Below, one piece after another: positions 37,194 through 43,582 of a stretch of DNA of 43,582 bases. The translations under genes and the position numbers were made by a program. Source of the DNA: a virus; IMG/VR virus record IMGVR_UViG_3300008266_000510, positions 1 through 43,582 of that record; one strand, given 5' to 3'. The notes beneath the pieces are model-generated. The model saw only the letters and a program-made list of their open reading frames with translations. It had not been told where the DNA came from and did no database searches. Every line of letters begins with the position of its first letter. Position 1 is the first letter of the stretch.

Positions 37194-38327
37194 ATGCAAA
37201 AACTAATTAACGAAATAAAACTAGATTTTGATGATGTTTTGATTAGACCAAAAAGGTCCACACTCAACAGCAGATCAGAAGTTGATTTATCAAGAACCTT
37301 CAAGTTTGCACATTCTCCTAGAGAATTAACTTGTGTGCCGATTATGGTTGCTAATATGGATACTGTTGGAACAGTAGGTATGGCTAAGTCATTAACACAA
37401 CATAAAGCGATAACCTGTTTACATAAGCATTATGACTCAGACACTCTGATTAAGCTATTTACTTTAAAACCATCTACTGAGCTGATATGGTATTCTACAG
37501 GAACTTCTCAAAAAGATTTATCAAAACTAGAAGGGGTTTTTTATACTATCAGAGCAAGTGGTGGGTATATTCCTAATGTGTGCTTGGATGTGGCAAATGG
37601 ATATACAGAACAATTTGTCAAAACTGCCGCACACTTACGCAAATCTTTTCCAGAAATTATTTTAATGGCTGGGAATGTGGTTACTCCAGAAATGACTGAA
37701 GAACTTATTCTTCATGGCAAAGTTGATATAGTCAAGGTTGGTATAGGCTCAGGTAGTGTTTGCACCACACGTTTAAAAACGGGCGTGGGATACCCTCAAT
37801 TGAGCGCTATAATGGAATGCGCCGACGCTGCTCATGGTCTAAAAGGTCATTTATGTAGCGATGGAGGATGTAAAATTGTTGGAGATATTTGTAAGGCATT
37901 TGGTGGTAATAGTGATTTTGTAATGCTTGGTAGTATGTTTGCTGGAGCGGATGAGTGTGAGGGAGAATGGGAATATGAATATCGCGGAGCCATAATTAAT
38001 AACGACAACACTGTACTCTGTGAGTGGTGGCAGCCGAACGATCCTGGTTCACAAACAGAAAAAAGAAAAAAAACGTTTAAGTATTATGGAATGAGCAGTA
38101 AAAACGCGATGGACAAACACCATAATGGAGTAGCAGATTACAGAACAGCAGAGGGTAAATGTGTTACTGTTCCATATAAAGGACCAGCATCAGAAATTAT
38201 ACAAGATATCTATGGTGGCTTAAGAAGCGCATGCACATATATTGGAGCAAATAATATAAAAGATTTTGGCAAAAAAACAACATTTATACAAGTTAATAAC
38301 ACTCATAATAAGGTATATGAAAAATGA
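37194..38327 (+). CDS. guaC: GMP reductase (IMPDH/GMPR family)
   Basis: Reduces GMP to IMP with NADPH. LDFDDVLIRPKRSTLNSR at the N-terminus, MVANMDTVGT, then VKVGIGSGSVCTTR (about residues 181-194) with the catalytic Cys in SVCTTR, CSDGGC and MLGSMFAGADE (about 245-255), YYGMSSKNAMDKH, and YKGPASEIIQDIYGGLRSAC. The CBS domain of most IMP dehydrogenases is absent, favouring GMP reductase; 377 aa. Rare in phages. Overlaps the next gene by four bases. Confidence 0.82.
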   Translation: MQKLINEIKLDFDDVLIRPKRSTLNSRSEVDLSRTFKFAHSPRELTCVPIMVANMDTVGTVGMAKSLTQHKAITCLHKHYDSDTLIKLFTLKPSTELIWYSTGTSQKDLSKLEGVFYTIRASGGYIPNVCLDVANGYTEQFVKTAAHLRKSFPEIILMAGNVVTPEMTEELILHGKVDIVKVGIGSGSVCTTRLKTGVGYPQLSAIMECADAAHGLKGHLCSDGGCKIVGDICKAFGGNSDFVMLGSMFAGADECEGEWEYEYRGAIINNDNTVLCEWWQPNDPGSQTEKRKKTFKYYGMSSKNAMDKHHNGVADYRTAEGKCVTVPYKGPASEIIQDIYGGLRSACTYIGANNIKDFGKKTTFIQVNNTHNKVYEK

Positions 38328-39397
38328 ATATTTTTTCTCCAGTTAGTGCGCATACAGGATATGGTTTAGTTGGATATAATATATGGAAACATATCTATAA
38401 TCATAGTCCTGAGAAGACCACATTATTTTTACAAGGACAAGGTAGTTTTGAACAAAATTGGGATATATCTGCCTTAAAACAAAGTATTGATAATAGAATT
38501 CATTTTAATAAAGATGCTCCATGCTTTAAGCTATGGCATGGTAATGACTTATTTACTAGAACTATTGGTAATTCTAAGTATGGAGTATTGTCATTTTTTG
38601 AAATTGATAAACTAACTCCTATAGAAAAAGTAAGCTATAATAGTGCTGATATTATTATGATGCCATCATTATGGGCAAAAAATGTCTTAGAAAATAATGG
38701 TGTGACCAAACCAATAGTAGTTATACCACAAGGCGTAGATACCACTATTTTTAATGGACTAGTTTCGCCTCCAGATAAAGAAACCAGAAACACATTTGTC
38801 TTTTTAAATGTAGGCAAGTGGGAAGTACGTAAAGGTCATGATATATTAGTAGATATGTTTAATAATGCTTTTAATGAAGAAGATGATGTGGAATTATGGA
38901 TGATTAATCATAATCCTTTTTTAAATAATGAACAAACTAAACAGTGGGGTGAATTATATTCGTCATCTAAATTGGGTTCAAAGATTAGATTTTTTCCACG
39001 ACTACCAGATCAAGCAACATTGTCTAAAGTTATGTCATATGCTGATTGTGGAATATTTCCATCAAGAGGAGAAGGATGGAATAATGAAGCTTTAGAGATG
39101 ATGGCAATGAATAAACCAGTTATTATCACAAACTATTCGGCGCACACACAGTTTTGCAATAAAGATAATTCATATTTAATTGATATTCAAGAAACAGAGT
39201 CTGCATTTGATAATATGTGGTTTCATGGCGAAGGTAATTGGGCCACAATTGGTCCTGATCAAATAGACCAAAGTATAGAACATATGAGATATGTCTATAA
39301 AAATAATATTAGAACAAATCCTAGTGGACTACAAACAGCACAAGATCATTCTTGGACTAAAACGGCCAATAGCATCATATCTACTATGTATAGTTAA
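38324..39397 (+). CDS. GT4-like glycosyltransferase
   Basis: FVFLNVGKWEVRKGHDILVD (about residues 162-181), FFPRLPDQATLSKVMSYADC and GIFPSRGEGWNNEALEMMAM are the donor-binding domain of family 4, with E-G-W-x-x-E as the catalytic/phosphate motif. N-terminal half has YGLVGYNIWKHI. 357 aa is typical. Last gene of the sugar region; transfer of a sugar from a nucleotide donor to unknown acceptor. Confidence 0.85.
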   Translation: MNIFSPVSAHTGYGLVGYNIWKHIYNHSPEKTTLFLQGQGSFEQNWDISALKQSIDNRIHFNKDAPCFKLWHGNDLFTRTIGNSKYGVLSFFEIDKLTPIEKVSYNSADIIMMPSLWAKNVLENNGVTKPIVVIPQGVDTTIFNGLVSPPDKETRNTFVFLNVGKWEVRKGHDILVDMFNNAFNEEDDVELWMINHNPFLNNEQTKQWGELYSSSKLGSKIRFFPRLPDQATLSKVMSYADCGIFPSRGEGWNNEALEMMAMNKPVIITNYSAHTQFCNKDNSYLIDIQETESAFDNMWFHGEGNWATIGPDQIDQSIEHMRYVYKNNIRTNPSGLQTAQDHSWTKTANSIISTMYS

Positions 39398-39416
39398 TTG
39401 GTGTAATCAAATTAAA
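39398..39416 (+). promoter_or_regulatory. weak copy of the GGTGT..ATTAA element
   Basis: TTGGTGTAATCAAATTAAA, 14 bases before the ATG of the head gene and after the GT4 stop. It matches TTGGTGTTATTATATTAAT at 16601 in most positions. If the element is a late promoter, this would be a logical place; the fit is only partial. Confidence 0.3.
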
Positions 39417-39429
39417 TAGGAGATACTAT

Positions 39430-39939
39430 ATGCCAATACCAAAAAGAAAACAAAACGAAGACAAAAACACTTATGTGTCTCGTTGCATGGGTAATGAGAC
39501 GATGAAAAAGGACTATCCAGACTCAAAACAAAGAGTAGCCATCTGTTTAGGACAAACACGCACAAAAAGTAATCTCATAGAAGAAGTTCATGATGAGCTT
39601 TTTGCTAAAAATTGTTCATGGGATGATGAGTGGGATGAGTTTGTATGGGAAGTAGAAGCTAAAGAGATTTTTGATGAAGAAGGCAAGAGTTTAGGATCAG
39701 AATATCAGGGGAGAAAAGTAACACTAAATAAGCCCTTTAGAACACCAGATGGTCCAAAGAAATTTGCTGTTTATGTAAAAAATGAAAGTGGTAATGTTGT
39801 GATTGTACGTTTTGGTGATCCTAATATGAAAATCAAGAAAAATATTCCAGAGCGTAGAAAAAGCTTTAGGGCTCGACACAATTGTGATAATCCGGGTCCA
39901 AAATTTAAAGCCCGATATTGGGCTTGTAAGTCATGGTAA
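39430..39939 (+). CDS. head-associated phage protein (DUF6321-like)
   Basis: PIPKRKQNEDKNTYVSRCMG ... YPDSKQRVAICLGQ is the short motif seen in T4-like capsid-related proteins. C-terminus VIVRFGDPNMKIKKNIPERR then FRARHNCDNPGPKFKARYW is the conserved ending of a widespread phage family found near capsid and protease genes. 169 aa. AGGAG precedes the start. The exact role is unknown. Confidence 0.68.
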   Translation: MPIPKRKQNEDKNTYVSRCMGNETMKKDYPDSKQRVAICLGQTRTKSNLIEEVHDELFAKNCSWDDEWDEFVWEVEAKEIFDEEGKSLGSEYQGRKVTLNKPFRTPDGPKKFAVYVKNESGNVVIVRFGDPNMKIKKNIPERRKSFRARHNCDNPGPKFKARYWACKSW

Positions 39940-39961
39940 TAAAAAAATAAGGAGAATAACT

Positions 39962-40450
39962 ATGTCTGAACGCATCAAAGATATTTTAAATTCTGTTAAT
40001 GAAACTCTTCATAACACAAAATCTCAAGATACTGACTTTACTGAAGTTGAAGAAATGGAAGTTGAAAGTCCAGAAATGGAATTGATGGAATATAAAAACG
40101 ATTTTTATCAAATGAGTGTTGGTGCCATAAAATCAATTGCCACACACGCAAATGTTATCCTACAAGCATTAGATAATCCTAGCGTAAAGGAAGCCTTGAC
40201 AGAAAGCTGGCTACAGGGTAAAATCGCCGTGACCGAAGATTATATGATCACGATCCACAATTTTGTCATGTTTGGTAAAACAGAAACCGATACTGAAGGT
40301 AGCGTTTCTGAACACGCCACAAATGGCGATAAACCTGGACTGTGGGATAATATTCGTAAGAAAAAGGAAAAGATGGGCAAAAATTATCGACCAGCTAAAC
40401 CTGGAGATAAAGATAGACCCGATCCAGAACAATGGAAAAAATTAACTTAG
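39962..40450 (+). CDS. head-associated or scaffold-like phage protein
   Basis: Start at 39962 with AAGGAG ten bases upstream; a longer in-frame start would overlap the previous gene. Acidic N-terminal region (DTDFTEVEEMEVESPEMELM), helical middle, and a conserved basic tail WDNIRKKKEKMGKNYRPAKP and GDKDRPDPEQW found at the C-terminus of many phage head-related proteins. 162 aa. Function not established. Confidence 0.6.
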   Translation: MSERIKDILNSVNETLHNTKSQDTDFTEVEEMEVESPEMELMEYKNDFYQMSVGAIKSIATHANVILQALDNPSVKEALTESWLQGKIAVTEDYMITIHNFVMFGKTETDTEGSVSEHATNGDKPGLWDNIRKKKEKMGKNYRPAKPGDKDRPDPEQWKKLT

Positions 40451-40456
40451 TAGTTA

Positions 40457-40471
40457 ATTAGTATAAATACT
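40457..40471 (+). promoter_or_regulatory. TATAAATA late-promoter-like box in a palindrome
   Basis: TATAAATA (40462-40469) is identical to the T4 late promoter box and is part of TAGTAT-AA-ATACTA, a 6-bp inverted repeat. It stands about 30 bases before the sigma factor gene. Such AT-rich boxes also occur by chance, including inside coding regions here (5526-5533 and 16455-16462). Confidence 0.4.
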
Positions 40472-40499
40472 AGGACTCTTATTAAGGATTAAATAAAAC

Positions 40500-41156
40500 A
40501 TGATAGATATTGTATCTGTTGGTAATCAAAAATTATCTTATAAAGACCATGCTGATATTCAATTTGAGTCTTTACCATTCTATTTAGAATTAGCACAAAA
40601 AGCCATATCTAAATTTGGTAAGAACTTTTCTGCAAATATTAGCAAGGAAATGTTGAGAAGTGAGGACGCTATAGCGTCGGTAGCAAACTGTATAATGATG
40701 GCAGATTGGAGATGGGATAAAGATCGGAAGGGAGATTCTGGTTTACAAAAAACTAAATATTCTTATAGAAATCAGTGCGCTATTTGGGCAATCAAAAGCT
40801 ATATCAGCCGTAAGAAGAATAAAAAGAGTAAAAGAGGTATCGAGATCAATGGCTGCTATGATAGCGAACAAGATTACTCATTATTAGATATCTTATGTAT
40901 TGAAAATGAATGTCCAGTTGAAACACTACAAAATAAAGAAGAAGATCAAAATCTTAAAAATTATTTTAAGCAAATATTAGATCCTAACAATAAATTGCTC
41001 TCAGAAAGACAGTCTCAATATATCAAAATGTATTATTTTGAGAATAAGACATTTGCTGAAATCGGCAAAAGGTTTTCTGTAACCAGAGAGGCCGTAAGAC
41101 AAGGTATCAAAAAGGCAATTATAAAAATTAAGGAGGTTAGCGAAGCACATGCCTAA
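40500..41156 (+). CDS. sigma70-family (gp55-like) sigma factor
   Basis: Likely late sigma factor of the phage. Region 2-like helices: SEDAIASVANCIMMADWRWD and KYSYRNQCAIWAIKSYISRK (about 60-110), a short linker, and region 4: LLSERQSQYIKMYYFENKTF, AEIGKRFSVTREAVRQGIKK, a clear helix-turn-helix. 218 aa, near T4 gp55 (185 aa). T4 gp55 lacks region 4, so this form is closer to the gp55-like proteins of other phages. AAGGA precedes the ATG. Expected to direct host RNA polymerase to late promoters such as TATAAATA-like sites. Confidence 0.8.
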   Translation: MIDIVSVGNQKLSYKDHADIQFESLPFYLELAQKAISKFGKNFSANISKEMLRSEDAIASVANCIMMADWRWDKDRKGDSGLQKTKYSYRNQCAIWAIKSYISRKKNKKSKRGIEINGCYDSEQDYSLLDILCIENECPVETLQNKEEDQNLKNYFKQILDPNNKLLSERQSQYIKMYYFENKTFAEIGKRFSVTREAVRQGIKKAIIKIKEVSEAHA

Positions 41157-41547
41157 TGTTAAAATATTATTGAGTGTTATTAGTGCGGAACCAACAAGAA
41201 ATGAAAAATACGTCTTATCTTCAACAGATCATCAAATAATATTCCCATCATTTGAATTAGTATCTGGTGATAAGATTGAAGATGAAATTATAAATTTTTT
41301 GGGTAATTTTTTTGGACCACTAGCCCTGAAAGGCCACGCCTCCAGTTTAGGATTGTTGAGTGTGAATCATCATAATGTTCAAAATCTGCTAGACTGCAAA
41401 AATACCATATATATACTATATGGTTTAGTAACTCATAAACTACCAATTTATAATTCTGGTGTGGTATGGAAATCTTTTAATTTTTTAGATCTATCTATAC
41501 CAAATGAACTAGCAATTATTGGTGAAACTATCAGATTAGGATTTTAA
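41149..41547 (+). CDS. hypothetical protein, 132 aa, possibly Nudix-like
   Basis: VKILLSVISAEPTRNEKYVL and ELVSGDKIEDEIINFLGNFF have an alternating strand-helix layout reminiscent of Nudix proteins, but no GxxxxExxxxREUxEExGU box is visible. Overlaps the sigma factor gene. Unrecognised in any confident way. Confidence 0.5.
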   Translation: MPNVKILLSVISAEPTRNEKYVLSSTDHQIIFPSFELVSGDKIEDEIINFLGNFFGPLALKGHASSLGLLSVNHHNVQNLLDCKNTIYILYGLVTHKLPIYNSGVVWKSFNFLDLSIPNELAIIGETIRLGF

Positions 41548-41874
41548 ATGATATTAAGCATATTCAAAAAAATATTTAATAAAAAATCACAAAAAATTAC
41601 TAAATTAGAATTTAATCTTGATGATAGTATAATCAATACAATCTTTTATCATTATGACGAAACCACTGAGGATGCCCATAAAATAGCTAACATAATTTAT
41701 GCTTTAAATACAGGATTATTATCAAAACAAATTATAGATAGTATAATTAGTCTGAAAACTAATAATAAACAATTTATTACAGATATTTTAAGTAGAATAA
41801 ACTATTTAAGCACCTTAACATTAGATAATGTTGTAGTAACTCCACTGGAAACTTTTAATAAAAATGCAAAATAA
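41548..41874 (+). CDS. hypothetical protein, 108 aa
   Basis: Helical and Lys/Asn/Ile-rich: MILSIFKKIFNKKSQKITKL and TEDAHKIANIIYALNTGLLS. A basic amphipathic start may touch the membrane. Overlaps the next gene by eleven bases. Function unknown. Confidence 0.5.
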   Translation: MILSIFKKIFNKKSQKITKLEFNLDDSIINTIFYHYDETTEDAHKIANIIYALNTGLLSKQIIDSIISLKTNNKQFITDILSRINYLSTLTLDNVVVTPLETFNKNAK

Positions 41875-42292
41875 TCCTACTATAGTTTGGGAAAAATGGG
41901 TTGATCCATACGGAAATAATCCAGAAGATATAGAGTGGCCAGGATATGATTCTGATCATATTATTGATGATCATGATGAAGAATCTGAACACAAGCCTAA
42001 AGTTAGCAAAATTAATGCTATAGTCACTTCGATGGGTATTATTCCATTTAATGAACATACAGATTGTAGTAAAATTTTTAATTTTTGGGTAGGACACACC
42101 AATTTTAGTATTACTCAATATATTGCTCATATTTTGCAGTCTATAGAGGGGGTTGAGACTTTGGATATATTTACTAGATATAGATTTAGAATAGCATTTG
42201 GTAAGGCGTTTGATGATAGACAAGTGATGGATACTATAAATAGTAAAATCAAAACATTATTTATCACAAATGCCAATGAATCCGAATTTTGA
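41864..42292 (+). CDS. conserved phage protein, 142 aa
   Basis: Acidic N-terminus (WVDPYGNNPEDIEWPGYDSD), then IVTSMGIIPFNEHTDCSKIF, FWVGHTNFSITQYIAHILQS and LDIFTRYRFRIAFGKAFDDR, a segment pattern (T-R-Y-R-x-R-I-x-F-GKAF) that I know from T4-like cyanophage genomes as a conserved protein without function. Overlaps neighbours. Confidence 0.62.
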   Translation: MQNNPTIVWEKWVDPYGNNPEDIEWPGYDSDHIIDDHDEESEHKPKVSKINAIVTSMGIIPFNEHTDCSKIFNFWVGHTNFSITQYIAHILQSIEGVETLDIFTRYRFRIAFGKAFDDRQVMDTINSKIKTLFITNANESEF

Positions 42293-42947
42293 ACAAAAAT
42301 TATCCAATATCCATCATTATGGTATTGATCCAGAAAATAGAGAAATATTTCTCCATTCACACATGATGGATTGCGAGGATGAAAATGGCGTAGATTATAG
42401 ATGTGCTGTGACTTTTGAAAAAAATTTACGCTACCTTAATACCATATCATTTGATCCTATTATTATACATATGCATATGCCGGGCGGCGATTGGTCGGAT
42501 TGTTTGGGTATATATGACGCTATGCAACACTCACAATCTCCCATTGCCTGCGTAGCATATGCTAAAGCAGAATCTGCTAGTGGTGTTATTTTCCAAGCGG
42601 CCGATCTGAGAATATTAATGCCTAATGCATATATGCTTATTCATTATGGGTCTTTATCACTAGATGGTGAACACAAAGCGGCCCTTAGTAATCTAAAATG
42701 GAACGAACAAGAAGCATCAAAAATGATAGAAATTTTTACAGAGAAATGCTGCTTGTCTCCAATGGCTAAAGAAAAAATGTGGAAAAAATCAATGATAAAA
42801 AAACATATAACCTCCCAACTGTCTAATAAATCAGATTGGATACTTACAGCTAACGAATCGGTGTATTATGGTTTTGCTGATGGTATATTTGGCACATCAC
42901 CATATCAATCCATAGAACACATCAAGAAAAAATTAGCGAAAAAATAA
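42270..42947 (+). CDS. ClpP-like serine protease
   Basis: Crotonase-fold protease of ClpP type. MPGGDW (about residues 70-75) is the strand-loop near the oxyanion hole, AKAESASGVIF (98-108) carries Ser102 as likely nucleophile, MLIHYGS (122-128) the His125, and ESVYYGFADGIFG near residue 205 is the family's final motif (E-A-V-x-Y-G-L-x-D-x-I). 225 aa. Near head genes it could be a prohead protease; it could also act with a Clp ATPase on tmRNA-tagged proteins. Start may be at 42270 or 42276. Confidence 0.8.
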   Translation: MPMNPNFEQKLSNIHHYGIDPENREIFLHSHMMDCEDENGVDYRCAVTFEKNLRYLNTISFDPIIIHMHMPGGDWSDCLGIYDAMQHSQSPIACVAYAKAESASGVIFQAADLRILMPNAYMLIHYGSLSLDGEHKAALSNLKWNEQEASKMIEIFTEKCCLSPMAKEKMWKKSMIKKHITSQLSNKSDWILTANESVYYGFADGIFGTSPYQSIEHIKKKLAKK

Positions 42948-43276
42948 TGTTTATAGAATACTATATTACTAATATAGACGAAAAAGAAATTGAACTAAAA
43001 AATAATATAGAACAAATTATACAATACCCCATATCAGGCATAGTAGCGTCTCATCCACAAAGCAAATTTATAAAAAAAAATTTTCCTAATATTCGTACCG
43101 GTTGCTTTGTAGATTATCCCATAGCTAATAATGATATTGATCGTAGACCAGATTTAATCAAAGACGCAATCAGTATTGAATGTAATTATATTAATATTAC
43201 CATTTACAATAGTATTAATGCCTGTTTTATTATTGAGATAGGCACATGCTATAGTATTGTCTTCGATATTATCTAA
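42947..43276 (+). CDS. N-terminal half of a DeoC-like aldolase, cut by inverted repeat
   Basis: MFIEYYITNIDEKEIELKNN ... GIVASHPQSKFIKKNFPNIR then GCFVDYPIANNDIDRRPDLI has the layout of a deoxyribose-phosphate aldolase-like TIM barrel. From about residue 86 (after base 43203) the sequence loses family character and stops at 43276. The natural continuation is found on the opposite strand at 43204-43478. So as written, this gene is broken; it is most likely whole in the true genome. Confidence 0.5.
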   Translation: MFIEYYITNIDEKEIELKNNIEQIIQYPISGIVASHPQSKFIKKNFPNIRTGCFVDYPIANNDIDRRPDLIKDAISIECNYINITIYNSINACFIIEIGTCYSIVFDII

Positions 43277-43582
43277 AAACAGTCCCGTTGAAGGATATAT
43301 GGTATTGATCTGATTTTCTAATAGAATTTCACAAACCTTTAATAATAGCTGGTGATCAAATTTACGATATTCTAGAATATATCTTAATTCTATAGAATGG
43401 GAGTTACAGATATCTAAATTTTTTTTTATATCTTCTCTAAATTTATTATATTTTCTATTAATAATATAATAGAATGGTATGGTAATATTAATATAATTAC
43501 ATTCAATACTGATTGCGTCTTTGATTAAATCTGGTCTACGATCAATATCATTATTAGCTATGGGATAATCTACAAAGCAACC
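43100..43582. repeat. 104-bp perfect inverted repeat, 275-bp spacer
   Basis: 43100-43203 is the exact reverse complement of 43479-43582, ending at the right edge of the window. The spacer is 43204-43478. Inverting the spacer restores a longer reading frame of the gene at 42947. Either a foldback (chimera) at the end of an assembled sequence, or a real invertible segment. Confidence 0.9.
43204..43582 (-). pseudogene. C-terminal half of the DeoC-like aldolase on the opposite strand
   Basis: Read from 43582 leftward, the frame starts with the repeat arm (GCFVDYPIANNDIDRRPDLI) and continues through IPFYYIINRKYNKFREDIKK, RYILEYRKFDHQLLLKVCEI and TIYPSTGLFLDNIEDN, the order expected of the second half of a DeoC-type barrel; the Schiff-base Lys of T-S-T-G-F enzymes is replaced by Tyr (IYPSTGLF). 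It is incomplete at the N-terminus on this strand. Joined to residues 1-85 of the gene at 42947 it would give one protein of at least 200 aa. Confidence 0.5.

Noticed and set aside
1-43582. CRISPR array
   Set aside because: No regularly spaced direct repeats with unique spacers were seen anywhere in the window.
1-43582. Altered genetic code (stop codon reassignment)
   Set aside because: TAA, TAG and TGA all end well-defined genes, and no conserved domain runs through an in-frame stop apart from the local frameshift cases described.

Overview
The window looks like part of the genome of a large T4-like tailed phage (myovirus type), AT-rich, tightly packed and almost entirely transcribed left to right. 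The phage assignment rests on rIIA and rIIB homologues side by side, a gp55-like sigma factor with head-associated genes next to it, T4-type DNA ligase, an RNA ligase, EndoVII/HNH mobile endonucleases, and dozens of small overlapping genes. A Tat-exported DUF1501 protein, a family most abundant in Planctomycetota, hints at a planctomycete host; this is inference.

Layout. 1-7.7 kb: the C-terminal part of an RNA ligase, then a run of short genes often coupled by ATGA-type overlaps, including a metallophosphoesterase, an AlkB-like dioxygenase and an HExxH zincin-like protein. 7.7-9.3 kb: a thyX locus that has been rebuilt: the first 35 codons of one ThyX type remain in front of a complete ThyX of another type, followed by an opposite-strand HNH endonuclease. 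9.3-16.3 kb: DNA repair and processing genes (UvsE, deaminase, DNA ligase, HhH-GPD-like glycosylase), many with their own sigma70-type promoter, and a phage-borne tmRNA whose 3' end abuts an EndoVII-type endonuclease. 16.6-21 kb: the DUF1501 gene, a self-contained promoter/hairpin/gene/terminator unit, and small genes including a kinase-like protein. 21-25 kb: rIIA, rIIB, a tRNA-like element without a D-arm. 25.1-28.6 kb: a Zn-ribbon/RuvA-tail protein with RuvB, then an exported trypsin-like protease and a subtilisin-like protease. 28.6-39.4 kb: a surface-sugar and nucleotide region: four glycosyltransferases, HldE-like kinase and nucleotidyltransferase, cupin isomerase-like protein, HAD phosphatase, two methyltransferases, a macrodomain, a membrane protein with an actin/Hsp70-fold ATPase, a nucleoside deoxyribosyltransferase-like protein and GMP reductase. 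39.4-43.3 kb: head-associated genes, the sigma factor, a ClpP-like protease and an aldolase-like gene cut by a 104-bp inverted repeat at the right edge.

How it fits together. The left and middle part reads as early functions (repair, nucleotide metabolism, host-interaction genes) driven by strong host-type promoters, many with a CGATA motif inside the spacer. The right part moves towards late functions. A different AT-rich element (GGTGT...ATTATATTA-like) precedes the DUF1501, S1 protease and head-protein genes and is a candidate late or special promoter. tmRNA plus a ClpP-like protease, and a split RuvA-like/RuvB pair, are the most unusual combinations. All functional calls come from reading motifs by eye; no database search was run.
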